Positions 51,636 through 60,782 of a stretch of 64,000 nt of DNA are shown piece by piece. Numbering within the stretch: the first letter of the stretch is position 1; the number at the start of each line of letters is the position of its first letter. The position numbers and the translations under genes are program-made. Source of the DNA: Roseitalea sp. Lineage in GTDB: Bacteria; Pseudomonadota; Alphaproteobacteria; Rhizobiales; Rhizobiaceae. The DNA lies in contig JAEPON010000004.1 in assembly GCA_017642895.1 (NCBI GenBank), positions 248,001 through 312,000 on the forward strand, given 5' to 3'. The notes beneath the pieces are model-generated. The model was given only the letters and a program-made list of their open reading frames with translations, was not told where the DNA came from and ran no database searches.

Positions 51636-53308
51636 GCGCGATGCCGAAACTGTTCGACGGCGGACGCAGCCGCGGGATCGTCGCGATCATCGCGCTGGCG
51701 CTCGGCCAGGCCGTTTCGACCGGCATTGCCGCCTTTGCCACGCGCGATGTCTTTGCCGCCTTTCGCGACAATGCGTCGGGCTTGCCAATCCTGGCGCTGA
51801 CGCTGGTCGCCGGCTCCGGGCTGGCGATCGCTGCCATGCGCTATCGGGAACGCGTCATCGCCGAGCGCGTTGGCCAGGGCTATGTGGCTGCCTTGCGCGT
51901 CAGGCTGTTTCAGCATCTGGCGCAGGTGTCGGCGCGCGATATCGCGCATCGCCGCAGCGGCGCGCTGTCACTGCGGTTTGTCGGTGATCTGTCGGCCGTG
52001 CGCAACTGGGTGAGCCTGGGGCTCACACGGTTGATTTCATCGCTGATCGTGTTGCCCGTGGCGACAATCGCCCTGTTCCTGCTCAACCCGCATCTGGGGG
52101 TCGCCGCGGCGGTGCCTATTGCCACCGGCATGGCAGCCATGGCGCTGGCGGGTCCGCGCCTCGGCCCGGCCCACAAGAAGCTGCGCAGCCGCCGCGCCCG
52201 GCTTGCCGCTGACATGAGCGAGCGGGTTCCCCATGCGCCCGAACTGCGCCTTCTGGGCCGCGTCAAGACCGAAACCCGTCTGATCATCAAGCGCACCGAA
52301 AACCTGATCGATGCGGCTCTTGAGCGCGCGCGCGGCGCGGCGCTGTTGCGTGCCATTCCCGATGCCGTGTCCGGCGTTGCGGCGGCGATGGTCTTTGTCG
52401 CGGCGCTCGCCAGCGGTGCTGCCGCCGCCGAGGCGGCTGGCGCACTGGCCGCTGTCGGACTGATGATCCAGCCGCTGCGCGATCTGGCCGGGGTCTGGGA
52501 CCGGCACCGCGCCTGGAAGGTGGCGCGCGACAAATGCGAAAAGCTGCTGTCGGTGCCCAAACTTGCCGGCGGCGACGATGGCGATGACGCCGAATTGGAC
52601 AATGTGCCGCAAAGCCTTTCCTTCGACGGCGCGGGCGCGGGTTGCCTGTCCTCGGTCGATGTCGTGGCCGAGCCGGGCCGCAAGATCGCGATCGTTGGGC
52701 CGAACGGCGCCGGCAAATCGACGCTTTTGAGCCTTGCGGCCGGCCTTGAAAGCCCCGAAAGGGGCGAGGTTCTGCTCGGCGATCGCAGGACCGTCGAGCT
52801 TTCGACCTCCGAGCGACGGCGGCTGATCGCCTATGTCGGCACTCGTTCGCCCATCCTCGCCGGATCGTTGCGCCGTGCGCTGACCATGGGCGTCGATGGC
52901 GCGCTTGACGATGAGACCATTGCGCACTGTGCGGAACGGTTCGGGCTTGGCCCGGTGATCAAGCGGTTGGGCGGCCTATCGGGCAAGGTGTCCGAAGCAG
53001 GCCGCAACCTGTCGGCCGGCGAAATCCGGCGCGTTCTGCTGACCCGGGCGGCGTTGTCGGGCTCTAGCCTGTTGCTGCTCGACGAGCCAGACGATGCGCT
53101 TGATCAGGAGGGCCCGGCCCTTGTCGAACGGCTGGTGGACGAGACGCCGGCGACCACGCTGATGATCACGCACAACAGGGATCTCGCCGCGCGGATGGAC
53201 GAAGTCTGGATCATCGATGATGGCGAACTGGTGGCCAAGGGGCCGCCGGACGCTGTCTTGCGCGCTTGCGGTGGCGCGAGCGCATCGGGGTGTGCGCGTG
53301 CCGTCTGA
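51632..53308 (+). CDS. ABC half-transporter (exporter type)
   Basis: A 558-residue fusion of a six-helix membrane domain (about residues 15-330) and an ATPase domain. ATPase motifs are Walker A GPNGAGKSTLL (about 355), signature LSAGEIRRVLLTRA (about 459, Ala in place of the usual second Gly) and Walker B LLLLDEPDDALD (about 480). Half-transporters of this shape work as dimers and usually export peptides, lipids or drugs. The ATGA overlap with the hydrolase gene ties it to the hydroxylase-hydrolase pair. Confidence 0.82.
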   Translation: MSAMPKLFDGGRSRGIVAIIALALGQAVSTGIAAFATRDVFAAFRDNASGLPILALTLVAGSGLAIAAMRYRERVIAERVGQGYVAALRVRLFQHLAQVSARDIAHRRSGALSLRFVGDLSAVRNWVSLGLTRLISSLIVLPVATIALFLLNPHLGVAAAVPIATGMAAMALAGPRLGPAHKKLRSRRARLAADMSERVPHAPELRLLGRVKTETRLIIKRTENLIDAALERARGAALLRAIPDAVSGVAAAMVFVAALASGAAAAEAAGALAAVGLMIQPLRDLAGVWDRHRAWKVARDKCEKLLSVPKLAGGDDGDDAELDNVPQSLSFDGAGAGCLSSVDVVAEPGRKIAIVGPNGAGKSTLLSLAAGLESPERGEVLLGDRRTVELSTSERRRLIAYVGTRSPILAGSLRRALTMGVDGALDDETIAHCAERFGLGPVIKRLGGLSGKVSEAGRNLSAGEIRRVLLTRAALSGSSLLLLDEPDDALDQEGPALVERLVDETPATTLMITHNRDLAARMDEVWIIDDGELVAKGPPDAVLRACGGASASGCARAV

Positions 53309-53408
53309 ACACTGGGCTGGACCGCGGCCTGGTTGGTTTGCATCCATGCTGCGGTGTGACGGAGCACCGGCGTAACGTTTCGACCGTCGCCCGGGGCGGC
53401 CGATGGTG

Positions 53409-54302
53409 TTACCTGACCAGCCGTCGCGATACGCGCAGCGCGATATCGACAAACTGCTTGACGTGCACCGATTGGTCGTCAATGCGCGTGTTGACCGAAA
53501 CGGCCGTCGTCGTTTCCGCATTCTCCAGTGTCACATAGCGGACGCCCTGACGCTCGGCAGCGCCCACGGAAGCGGGCACGATGGCGGCGCCGGCCTCGAT
53601 CGACACGAGCGAAATCGCTGTCTGGACATCCATCGCAAAAAGCCGCGATTTGGGCTCTTGTCCTTCGGCGCGAAAAAGATCGAGGACGTGGTCCGCAAAG
53701 CTCGGGCGCGGTTTTTCCGGGTAGAGGATCATGGTTTCGTCCACCAGATCGCACAGGCGCACATTGGTGGCCTGTGCCAGCCGGTGGGTGTCGGGCAATG
53801 CCAGCACAAGCGGCTCCTTGACCAACTGTCGCGACACGATCTCGGCGTCATCCAGACGGGGCCGGGCAATCGCCACATCGATCTCGCGCTTGATCAGAGC
53901 GGAGCGCAGACCGGCATTGTTCATCGGAAAAAGGCCGAGCGCGACGCCCGGATAGTGACGGCGGTAGGATTTGAGGATGTTTGGCATCACGCCGTAGGTC
54001 GACGATCCGACAAAGCCGATCCGCAGCCGTCCTTCCGCGCCCTGGCCGATTCTGCGCGCTTCAAGCTGAGCTTCCTCAAGGCGGAACAGGATTTCCTGCG
54101 CCCGTTCGAGAAGCTTCTCTCCGGCCTGCGTCAGCGTGACCTGACTGCGGCCGCGATTGAACAAAAGCACGCCGAGATCGTCTTCGACCTGTTTGATCTG
54201 CCGGCTCAGCGGCGGCTGGGCCATGCCGAGCCGTTCGGCGGCACGGCCGAAATGCAGTTCTTCGGCGACCGCGACGAAACATTCCAGCCAGCGGATTTTC
54301 AT
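53409..54302 (-). CDS. LysR family regulator (CatR/BenM-like)
   Basis: A 297-residue LysR-type regulator: N-terminal helix-turn-helix (EELHFGRAAERLGMAQPPLSRQIKQ) and a periplasmic-binding-protein-like effector domain, as in CatR/BenM proteins that sense muconate or benzoate. It follows the cycloisomerase gene by 30 bp on the same strand, an atypical position because most LysR genes are divergent from their targets. It may fine-tune the dioxygenase-cycloisomerase operon. Confidence 0.83.
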   Translation of the reverse strand: MKIRWLECFVAVAEELHFGRAAERLGMAQPPLSRQIKQVEDDLGVLLFNRGRSQVTLTQAGEKLLERAQEILFRLEEAQLEARRIGQGAEGRLRIGFVGSSTYGVMPNILKSYRRHYPGVALGLFPMNNAGLRSALIKREIDVAIARPRLDDAEIVSRQLVKEPLVLALPDTHRLAQATNVRLCDLVDETMILYPEKPRPSFADHVLDLFRAEGQEPKSRLFAMDVQTAISLVSIEAGAAIVPASVGAAERQGVRYVTLENAETTTAVSVNTRIDDQSVHVKQFVDIALRVSRRLVR

Positions 54303-54331
54303 CCGGCGTTTCCCTGTTGGGCCAGTGTCGT

Positions 54332-55519
54332 CTAGATGGCAGAACCGCGCCAGGCACCATCTGCCATGGAGAGGATATAACGCTCATCCACCTCTACGCC
54401 CAGACCCGGTCCGATTGGGCATTCAATGCGGAAATCGCGAAATGTCAGGCCGCTCGCGATCAGGTCGCGCGACAGGATCTTGGGGCCAAAGTGCTCTGTT
54501 CCCCAATGCAGGACGGGCAGGGTGGAGAACACGGCCAAATGCGCGGCCGCACCGATCCCGCTTTCGAGGAGACACCCGCCGTAGAGTTCCATTCCGTGCG
54601 CGGCGCCGACGCCGGCGGCACGCTTCATTTCCATCAAGCCGCCGCTTTTCACCAGTTTGAGCGACAGCACGGTGCCCGCGCCGCGACAGCCGGCCGCGGC
54701 GACCTCGCTGGTGGCAAACGCACCTTCATCGATCATGACGGGAACGCGGCTGCGCGCCGTCACTCGAACGAGGTTCTGGCGATCCCGCGCCACAATGGGC
54801 TGTTCGATCAGCGCGATCCCAAGCTCCTCAAGCGCGGGAATCCACCGATTGCACTGCGCGACCGTCCAGCCCTGATTGATGTCGACAATGATCTGGCAAT
54901 CGGGCAGCGCCTCGACCAGCCTGGTCAGGCGGGATACATCCGCATGCGGCTCGGCCAAGCCGATCTTCACCTTGAAACGCCTGTGTTCGCGTGCGGCGAG
55001 TTTTCCGCGCGCCTCTTCGATTTCCTGATCGACATCTCCCGATGCCAGCGCCCAGATCACTTCGAAACCGTCGTGGATCCGCCCGCCGAGCAACTGGGCG
55101 GCCGGCAGGCCCAATGATTTGCCCACGGCGTCGTAAAGCGCGCTTTCGACGGCGGCCTTGGCGGCCGTGTTCCGCGTCGCCGCCTTGCTCATGGCAAGGG
55201 CGAGCGCCTCGAACCGGTTGGCCGGACGGCCGATCAGGACCGGTGCCAGATAGGTGTCGATGCACGCGCGGATGGATTCAGGGGATTCCTCGGCCCAGCG
55301 CGGTCCGCCCAGGGTCGATCCCTCCCCATAGCCAACGGCCCCATTGGCAAGGATCACCCGCACGACAATGATGGTCTTGTGATGGATTTCGGTGTTGGAC
55401 AGCTTGTGCGCGCGGATTGTGGGTGCATTGACCGAAAGGGTTTCCACCCGGGCGATCCGCAGCGCTTTCTCGTTCAAGCTCGGACGGTCTGGAACCTTGA
55501 CGGCCTTCACGACATTCAT
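54332..55519 (-). CDS. Muconate cycloisomerase-type enolase superfamily enzyme
   Basis: A 395-residue muconate-lactonizing enzyme. Catalytic features are Lys183-x-Lys185 (FKVKIGL), Mg ligands Asp213 (DINQGW), Glu239 (IEQP) and Asp264 (IDEG), and the second base Lys288 (LKLVKSGG). It should convert a cis,cis-muconate from the adjacent intradiol dioxygenase to a muconolactone. GGAGCACG precedes the ATG at 55519. It lies 73 bp after the dioxygenase gene on the same strand. Confidence 0.87.
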   Translation of the reverse strand: MNVVKAVKVPDRPSLNEKALRIARVETLSVNAPTIRAHKLSNTEIHHKTIIVVRVILANGAVGYGEGSTLGGPRWAEESPESIRACIDTYLAPVLIGRPANRFEALALAMSKAATRNTAAKAAVESALYDAVGKSLGLPAAQLLGGRIHDGFEVIWALASGDVDQEIEEARGKLAAREHRRFKVKIGLAEPHADVSRLTRLVEALPDCQIIVDINQGWTVAQCNRWIPALEELGIALIEQPIVARDRQNLVRVTARSRVPVMIDEGAFATSEVAAAGCRGAGTVLSLKLVKSGGLMEMKRAAGVGAAHGMELYGGCLLESGIGAAAHLAVFSTLPVLHWGTEHFGPKILSRDLIASGLTFRDFRIECPIGPGLGVEVDERYILSMADGAWRGSAI

Positions 55520-55592
55520 GATCGTGCTCCGGGTGGATGAGATGGGCTCGTCCGGGGAGGGCAGGACCGTCCCCGAACGGCTTGCGGTCAGC

Positions 55593-56465
55593 TCATGCCG
55601 CGGCCAGGCGGGCTTCGGTTGCGGTTCCAAGGACGAAGTCGAAACGCAGGACCAGATCGGTATCAGCCCCCGGCGGTGCCTTTTCAAACTTGCCGATCAG
55701 GCTTTCCTTGACGGCGAAGACGGTGTCATTGTCCAGCCATTCGCTGTCCGCGTCATAGACCTGGGTGATGAGCGGGCGATAACCGGCCTTCTGCAAGATG
55801 AAGTGCAGGTGACCCGGCCGGTTGGGATGATGACCCATGAAGTGCAGGAGTTCGCCGGCCGTTTCATCCTCCGGGATCGGGTAGGGCACCGGACGCAGGG
55901 CGATCAGGGCATAATGGCCGTTCTCGTCGGTTTCGAACCGGCCGCGGAGGTTGAAGTCCGGCTGGTCGGGGTCGTGGTTCTCGTAAAGGCCGTTGGGCGC
56001 ATCTTCCCAAATGTCGAGCGTCGCACCGACAATGGGCTTGCCATCGACATCGCGAACATAGCCTTCGACATAGACGGTTTGCTGATCGTCGAACGCTTTC
56101 TGCACGGTCGAAGCGCCCTTCGGCAGAACCGGCGGGTTTTCGCGGTAAAAGGGTCCCAGGACGGTGGATTCGCTTTCATTGGAGGTGACCGGGTTCGAAA
56201 TCATGTCGACCAGCACCTCCACACCCAATATGTCGCCCAAAAGGATGAATTCCTGCCGCTTTTCGTTGGTCAACTGGCCGGCGCGGGCAAGATAGTCGCA
56301 CGCTGCGAGGAACTCGGCGTGGGTCAGGCCGACCTCCTTTACAAAGCCATGCAGGTGGGTGACGAGCGCGGTCATGATCTCGCGTTGGCGCTCGGTGATG
56401 TCCCCGAATTTGCCCAGCGAGCCGATGACTGCATCGGTGACATTGTCGATGGTGACGTTTCGCAT
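55593..56465 (-). CDS. Intradiol ring-cleavage dioxygenase (catechol or hydroxyquinol 1,2-dioxygenase)
   Basis: A 290-residue Fe(III) intradiol dioxygenase with ligands Tyr161 (NGLYENHD), Tyr195 (RPVPYPIP), His219 and His221 (RPGHLHF). The N-terminal helical linker region (ALVTHLHGFVKEVGLT) is typical. The MNLRGRF-like FNLRGRF and NESESTVLGPFY segments resemble hydroxyquinol or substituted-catechol 1,2-dioxygenases, but a cycloisomerase rather than a maleylacetate reductase follows, favouring catechol-type chemistry. AAGGAGGAG precedes the ATG. The operator at 56570-56585 lies about 105 bp upstream. Confidence 0.87.
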   Translation of the reverse strand: MRNVTIDNVTDAVIGSLGKFGDITERQREIMTALVTHLHGFVKEVGLTHAEFLAACDYLARAGQLTNEKRQEFILLGDILGVEVLVDMISNPVTSNESESTVLGPFYRENPPVLPKGASTVQKAFDDQQTVYVEGYVRDVDGKPIVGATLDIWEDAPNGLYENHDPDQPDFNLRGRFETDENGHYALIALRPVPYPIPEDETAGELLHFMGHHPNRPGHLHFILQKAGYRPLITQVYDADSEWLDNDTVFAVKESLIGKFEKAPPGADTDLVLRFDFVLGTATEARLAAA

Positions 56466-56569
56466 TGCTTCTCCTCCTTCTTGTCCGCTTGAACGAGCCG
56501 CTGCTTGCGGCCGTCCGGCTTGATCGGTCGAGCGTAGGCATCGCGTGGCGTTCGACCAATGCATCCGCG

Positions 56570-56585
56570 GGTATCGTGCAATACC
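56570..56585. promoter_or_regulatory. IclR-type operator copy before the dioxygenase gene
   Basis: GGTATCGTGCAATACC, embedded in the longer repeat CGGGTAT-6-ATACCCG. The outer arms match the element at 58670-58685, and it lies in the 131-bp gap between the flavin reductase and dioxygenase genes. Confidence 0.6.
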
Positions 56586-56596
56586 CGCCCGCGCGA

Positions 56597-57151
56597 TCAC
56601 CAGTGATTGCCTTCCAGCAGCCAGCCGGGCTCCAGCATTGGCGGCGTTTCCTCGTTCAGCCTGCCGAAACAGCCCTTGTGGAAGGTCAACGGCCGCCGAT
56701 CGGGGTCCGTTTCCAGCGCGCTGACGCGGCCGACGATGATGACGTGGTCGCCCGCATCGACGGTCTGATCCACGTTGGCGGCAAACACCGCCGACGCGGT
56801 CCGCACGACGGGCAGGCCGTCGAGATCGCGCAGCGGGTCTCCGATATCGTCCCTGGGCCTGCCGGCGAAGTGCATCGCCAGGTCTTCATGGCCGGCGGCA
56901 AGCACAGAGACGGCAAAACGTTGTGCGGCCTGCATCAGCGGCAATATCCTGGCGGTCTTGGCGATCGACACGGCAATCAGCGGCGGGTCCAGCGAGATTG
57001 ACATGAAAGCGTTGGCTGTCATGCCGTGATCGTGGTCGTCCATCCGCGTCGTGATGACCGTGACGCCTGTCGCAAAGGCCCCGCACGCGTTGCGAAACGT
57101 CATGGAATCGATGGTGCCGGGGTCCGACTTGGTTTGGCGTTGTGCGGTCAC
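56597..57151 (-). CDS. Flavin reductase (HpaC/DIM6-type) for the HpaB monooxygenase
   Basis: A 184-residue flavin reductase with the CGAFATGVTVITT and ISLDPPLIAVSI segments of the HpaC-like family. It would supply reduced flavin (FADH2) from NAD(P)H to the HpaB-type monooxygenase encoded on the other strand. The GTG start has GGAGGAAG upstream. It follows the adenylyltransferase gene by 30 bp. Confidence 0.85.
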   Translation of the reverse strand: MTAQRQTKSDPGTIDSMTFRNACGAFATGVTVITTRMDDHDHGMTANAFMSISLDPPLIAVSIAKTARILPLMQAAQRFAVSVLAAGHEDLAMHFAGRPRDDIGDPLRDLDGLPVVRTASAVFAANVDQTVDAGDHVIIVGRVSALETDPDRRPLTFHKGCFGRLNEETPPMLEPGWLLEGNHW

Positions 57152-57181
57152 GATTTCTTCCTCCGGCGGTTCGTCAGCGTG

Positions 57182-57781
57182 TCAATCGATGGTTCCGGGC
57201 AGGCAGCCCCGTGCGGGCCAGCCATGCAGGCGGCGCGCTTCCTCACGGCGCCCGAGCGCGAACAGTTCGCGCAGCCGCGTGCTCGAGATCCGTTGTCCTG
57301 AGGCGCAATCCACCTTACCGATCAAACGGGTGTCGAAGTGGCGTGCCAGCGTTGCCACATCGCCGCCGCGCGCCCTGCCAAACCGGAAGTCGGCACCGAC
57401 CCAGACCTGTTCGGGGTTCAGCCGGCCCAGTTCGGTCAGGAAGGCTTGCCTGGGTCTTGCCGCATAGGTCGCATCGAAACGGGCGATGATGATGTGGTCG
57501 ATGCCGAAGTGTGAAATACGCCGTATTTTTTCATCGACGGGCGTCAACTGCACCATATCGGCGAACAGCGTCTTGGGCGGGGGGTCGAACGTGTAGACCA
57601 CCGACGGCACACCCAGATGCCGCGACTGCCGCACGATTTCGGTCAAAAGGGCCTGATGTCCGCGATGCACGCCATCAAATGTGCCCACGGTCACGATGGA
57701 GGCGGACAATGCCAAACTGTCCTGGGCGTGGCATGTTGCGCGACCCAAAAAAGGTCCGTGGGCTTCCCGATCGGCAATCAT
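57182..57781 (-). CDS. Stand-alone FMN adenylyltransferase domain (RibF-like)
   Basis: A 199-residue protein that contains only the FAD-synthetase half of RibF: GTFDGVHRGH (33-42), GADFRFGRARGGD (129-141) and ISSTRLREL (165-173). It ends where the riboflavin kinase domain would begin, compared with about 310 residues in full RibF. It should make FAD from FMN and ATP. It sits between the IclR and flavin reductase genes (ATGA overlap with the first), so it probably raises FAD supply for the monooxygenase. It has no sign of a frameshift. Confidence 0.85.
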   Translation of the reverse strand: MIADREAHGPFLGRATCHAQDSLALSASIVTVGTFDGVHRGHQALLTEIVRQSRHLGVPSVVYTFDPPPKTLFADMVQLTPVDEKIRRISHFGIDHIIIARFDATYAARPRQAFLTELGRLNPEQVWVGADFRFGRARGGDVATLARHFDTRLIGKVDCASGQRISSTRLRELFALGRREEARRLHGWPARGCLPGTID

Positions 57782-58584
57782 TGACCCCGCCCTGACGGCT
57801 TTTTGTTGCTGCCGGGCAACTGGCCCGTGGGTTTGCCCGCATCCTGCCAGCCGAGCCGTGCGGATATCCGATCGGCCGATTGCACGGCGATGGCGCGGTA
57901 GGCGCGCGGTTGCAGCGCGTAACGGCTCAGCGGAACGGCGAGCGAAAAAGCCGCAACGCACACGCCCGCATGACTGCGGACCGGTGCGGCGCAGGTGGCA
58001 AGATCGGGATGCCATTCGGCGACGGCTTCGGCAAAACCGTCTTGCCGGATGTCGGTCAACTGGTCGCGCAGACGGGACCGCGCGGTCATGGTGGCATCGG
58101 TGAAGGCGGTCAGCTCCAGCGTTTCGAGAATGCGCAGCAGTTCCGCCGTCGGCAGATAGGCCAGAAGCAACTTGCCCGCGCCCACGGCCCAAAGCGGCGT
58201 TTCGGACGAAATGACATTGCGGCCGACGCCGACAGGGCGGTTGCCGCTCTGCGCGGACAGGGTCGCCAATTGCCGGCCGGCCAGCTTGACGACGTGGACC
58301 GTTTCGCCGTGATCGGCGACGGCACGGGCAACGATGGGGCGCGCGGCCTCGACCAGCCCGTCGGTGTTGGCCAGAACCTGCGCAAGAGCGGCAATCATCG
58401 GGCCCAGCCTGAACCGCCCGGGCGCCTGTTTCTGCAGAAGTCCGGTCTGGGCCAGCCCGTTCAGCAATTCATGGGCCGATGAGTTGGCGATTCCCAAGAG
58501 CGCCGCGATCTCTCCGGTTGCTCGCTCGGGTGCGGTGACTGTGAAATGCGCCAGCACCTGTCCAATTCTTTCTGGTGCTTTCAT
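57778..58584 (-). CDS. IclR family regulator of the second aromatic cluster
   Basis: A 268-residue IclR-type regulator: winged helix (GEIAALLGIANSSAHELLNGL) and effector domain (HVVKLAGRQLATL, AVGAGKLLLAYL, APVRSHAGVCVAAFSLAVPL). The ATG at 58584 has GGAG seven bases upstream; an ATG 11 codons earlier is possible. Divergent from the HpaB gene with a perfect palindrome between them, and co-transcribed with the adenylyltransferase gene. Confidence 0.85.
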   Translation of the reverse strand: MKAPERIGQVLAHFTVTAPERATGEIAALLGIANSSAHELLNGLAQTGLLQKQAPGRFRLGPMIAALAQVLANTDGLVEAARPIVARAVADHGETVHVVKLAGRQLATLSAQSGNRPVGVGRNVISSETPLWAVGAGKLLLAYLPTAELLRILETLELTAFTDATMTARSRLRDQLTDIRQDGFAEAVAEWHPDLATCAAPVRSHAGVCVAAFSLAVPLSRYALQPRAYRAIAVQSADRISARLGWQDAGKPTGQLPGSNKKPSGRGQ

Positions 58585-58669
58585 CACCGTCTCCAAATGC
58601 GTGAGCCCGCTCGGCATCGCCGAACAGCGCGATGCCCGCCATGGTTCGGTATTTTCGAATGAAGGTCAC

Positions 58670-58685
58670 GGTATCGGCCGATACC
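58670..58685. promoter_or_regulatory. IclR-type operator in the iclR/hpaB-like divergent region
   Basis: GGTATCGGCCGATACC is a perfect 16-bp palindrome in the 194-bp region between the IclR gene and the HpaB-type gene. The same outer arms occur at 56570-56585. TTCGG-rich half sites flank it on both sides. Confidence 0.65.
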
Positions 58686-58778
58686 TTTCGGAATTTCGGA
58701 GAGAGGGGCAGGTTCGTTTCATCCCGCCATCCGAGCGGGGCGTCACAATACGGCCCATGCCGCGCCGGGAGGAGAACC

Positions 58779-60329
58779 ATGCACGCAACCACATCAGCGA
58801 ACACGCCCTATACGGGAGCTGAATATCTCGACAGCCTCAAGGACACGCGCGAGGTCTACATTCATGGCGAGCGCGTGAAGGACGTGACCACCCATCCGGC
58901 GTTTCGCAATTCCACGCGCATGGTCGCGCGCTGGTATGATACGTTTCACGAGAAAGCCGACCAGATCGGCAGCGTCTGTGACAATGGCTCGAACGGGCTG
59001 ACACACCCTTTCTTCCTGGGCTCGAAAACCAGCGACGATCTGGTCAAGTCCCGCGACGCCATAGCGGAGCTGCAGCGGGTTTCGTTCGGGTGGATGGGAC
59101 GGTCGCCGGACTACAAGGCGTCCTTCCTGGGCACGCTGGGCGCAAATTCCGGCTTTTATGGCGAGTATGCGGACAATGCGAAAGCCTGGTACAACAAGAC
59201 GCAGGAACGGCTGGACTATTGGAACCACGCGATCGTCAACCCGCCAATCGACCGCGACAAGGCCATCGAGGACGTGCGCGACGTGTTCATTCACGTCGAA
59301 AAGGAGACCGATGCCGGCCTGGTCGTGTCGGGCGCCAAGGTGGTGGCGACGGGTTCGGCGCTGACCCACTACAATTTCATTGCCCATTACGGCATCCCGA
59401 TCAAGGACAAGTCGTTTGCCGTCCTGTTCACCGCACCGATGGACAGCCAGGGTGTCAAACTGATCTCGCGCACATCCTATGAGTTGAACGCGGCGGTCAC
59501 CGGTTCGCCATTCGACTATCCGCTGTCTTCGCGACTGGATGAGAACGACTCGATTCTCGTTTTCGACAAGGTTCTCGTGCCGTGGGAAAACGTCTTCATC
59601 TATGGCGACGTTGAGAAGATCAACGCGTTCTTCCCGGCCTCGGGTTTCATTCCGCGCTTCACCCTGCACGGCTGCACACGGCTTTCGGTCAAGCTGGAGT
59701 TCATTGCGGGGCTTTTTGCCAAGGCCGTGGAGGCCACCGGCGCCAAGGATTTTCGCGGCGTGCAGACCGCCGTGGGAGAGGTCATCGCATGGGCCAACCT
59801 GTTCAAGGGCGTGACCGATGCGATGGTGATGAACCCGCTGCCCTGGGACGGCACCGACGGATACAATCTGCCCAACGTCTATTCAGGTCTCGCCTACCGG
59901 GTGTTCGCGCCCATGGCCTATGGGCGGATCAAGGAGCTGATCGAGCGGCATGTGGCATCGGGTTTGATCTACCTGCCTGGCTCGGCGCTCGACTTTGAAA
60001 GCCCTGCGGTGCGCCCCTATCTCGACCGTTTCGTGCGCGGCTCGAACGGCTATGCGGCCATCGACCGGGTCAAGCTTCTCAAGCTTTTGTGGGATGCGAT
60101 CGGATCGGAGTTCGGCGGCCGGCACGAGCTTTATGAAACAAACTATGCGGGCAATTACGAAAACATCCGGATCGAAACGATGCTGACCGCGCAGGCAACC
60201 GGCCAGCTCGACGCGATGAAGTCCTTCGCCGAGGAATGCATGAGCGAATATGACCTTGATGGATGGACCGCGTCCGATCTGATCAACCCGTCGGATGTCA
60301 ACGTGCTCAAAAAGGTCGCGGCGATGTGA
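58779..60329 (+). CDS. HpaB-type FADH2-dependent phenol monooxygenase
   Basis: A 516-residue member of the 4-hydroxyphenylacetate 3-monooxygenase/chlorophenol 4-monooxygenase family. Start region [21 protein letters not shown], the middle [24 protein letters not shown] and [11 protein letters not shown] are family-typical; the length matches. It hydroxylates a phenol ortho (to a catechol) with FADH2 from the flavin reductase. GGGAGGAG precedes the ATG at 58779; an open frame from 58632 lacks a ribosome site. 4-Hydroxyphenylacetate itself is less likely because no meta-cleavage genes are linked; the intradiol genes suggest a simpler phenol. Confidence 0.88.
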   Translation: MHATTSANTPYTGAEYLDSLKDTREVYIHGERVKDVTTHPAFRNSTRMVARWYDTFHEKADQIGSVCDNGSNGLTHPFFLGSKTSDDLVKSRDAIAELQRVSFGWMGRSPDYKASFLGTLGANSGFYGEYADNAKAWYNKTQERLDYWNHAIVNPPIDRDKAIEDVRDVFIHVEKETDAGLVVSGAKVVATGSALTHYNFIAHYGIPIKDKSFAVLFTAPMDSQGVKLISRTSYELNAAVTGSPFDYPLSSRLDENDSILVFDKVLVPWENVFIYGDVEKINAFFPASGFIPRFTLHGCTRLSVKLEFIAGLFAKAVEATGAKDFRGVQTAVGEVIAWANLFKGVTDAMVMNPLPWDGTDGYNLPNVYSGLAYRVFAPMAYGRIKELIERHVASGLIYLPGSALDFESPAVRPYLDRFVRGSNGYAAIDRVKLLKLLWDAIGSEFGGRHELYETNYAGNYENIRIETMLTAQATGQLDAMKSFAEECMSEYDLDGWTASDLINPSDVNVLKKVAAM

Positions 60330-60337
60330 CCCGTCCC

Positions 60338-60380
60338 GGGCGGCGGCCTCGTCTCGGCTCGCCGCCCGATCTTTACCTTT
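60338..60380 (+). terminator. Rho-independent-type terminator after the monooxygenase gene
   Basis: GGGCGGCG-GCC and GGC-T-CGCCGCCC form an 11-pair stem with one bulged T and a seven-base loop nine bases after the stop, followed by GATCTTTACCTTTAA. It separates the monooxygenase gene from the SCP2-hydrolase pair. Confidence 0.6.
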
Positions 60381-60404
60381 AACGCCGGAAACCCGGACAC
60401 AGTC

Positions 60405-60782
60405 ATGCTGACCAAGCTGAAGCACATGCAATCGGCGTTGAACGGGACTAGGCATCTGCTGCGCCTTGGCCGGTTGTTTTCGGAAACCGTACAACTGCGC
60501 ATCGATGGTGAGGAATATTATCTGGTCTTTGAAAAGGGCGCATTGGTTGACATTGCACAGGGGCCGAGCCGCAAGACGCCGTACCGCTTTGCCCTGGTCA
60601 CCGATGCCGAAGCGCTGGAGCGCTTCTGGCAGCCAAGGCCCGATCCCGGATTTCACGATGTTTTCGGGCTTGTGAAGATCGGTCGCGGCCGGATCGAGGG
60701 CGATATCCTCGTGCTTGTCAAAAACCTGCGCTTCTTCAAGGCGTTCATGATGCTCGGCCGACAGGAAAAGGGTGTGCGATGA
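60405..60782 (+). CDS. SCP2-like sterol-transfer-fold protein
   Basis: A 125-residue protein. The arrangement of an N-terminal helical stretch, LRIDGEEYYLVFEKG, YRFALVTDAEALERFW and the closing RIEGDILVLVKNLRFFKAFMMLGR matches SCP2-fold proteins that bind hydrophobic ligands and often occur next to hydrolases. It is translationally coupled (ATGA) to the hydrolase gene that follows. The ligand is unknown. Confidence 0.6.
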   Translation: MLTKLKHMQSALNGTRHLLRLGRLFSETVQLRIDGEEYYLVFEKGALVDIAQGPSRKTPYRFALVTDAEALERFWQPRPDPGFHDVFGLVKIGRGRIEGDILVLVKNLRFFKAFMMLGRQEKGVR

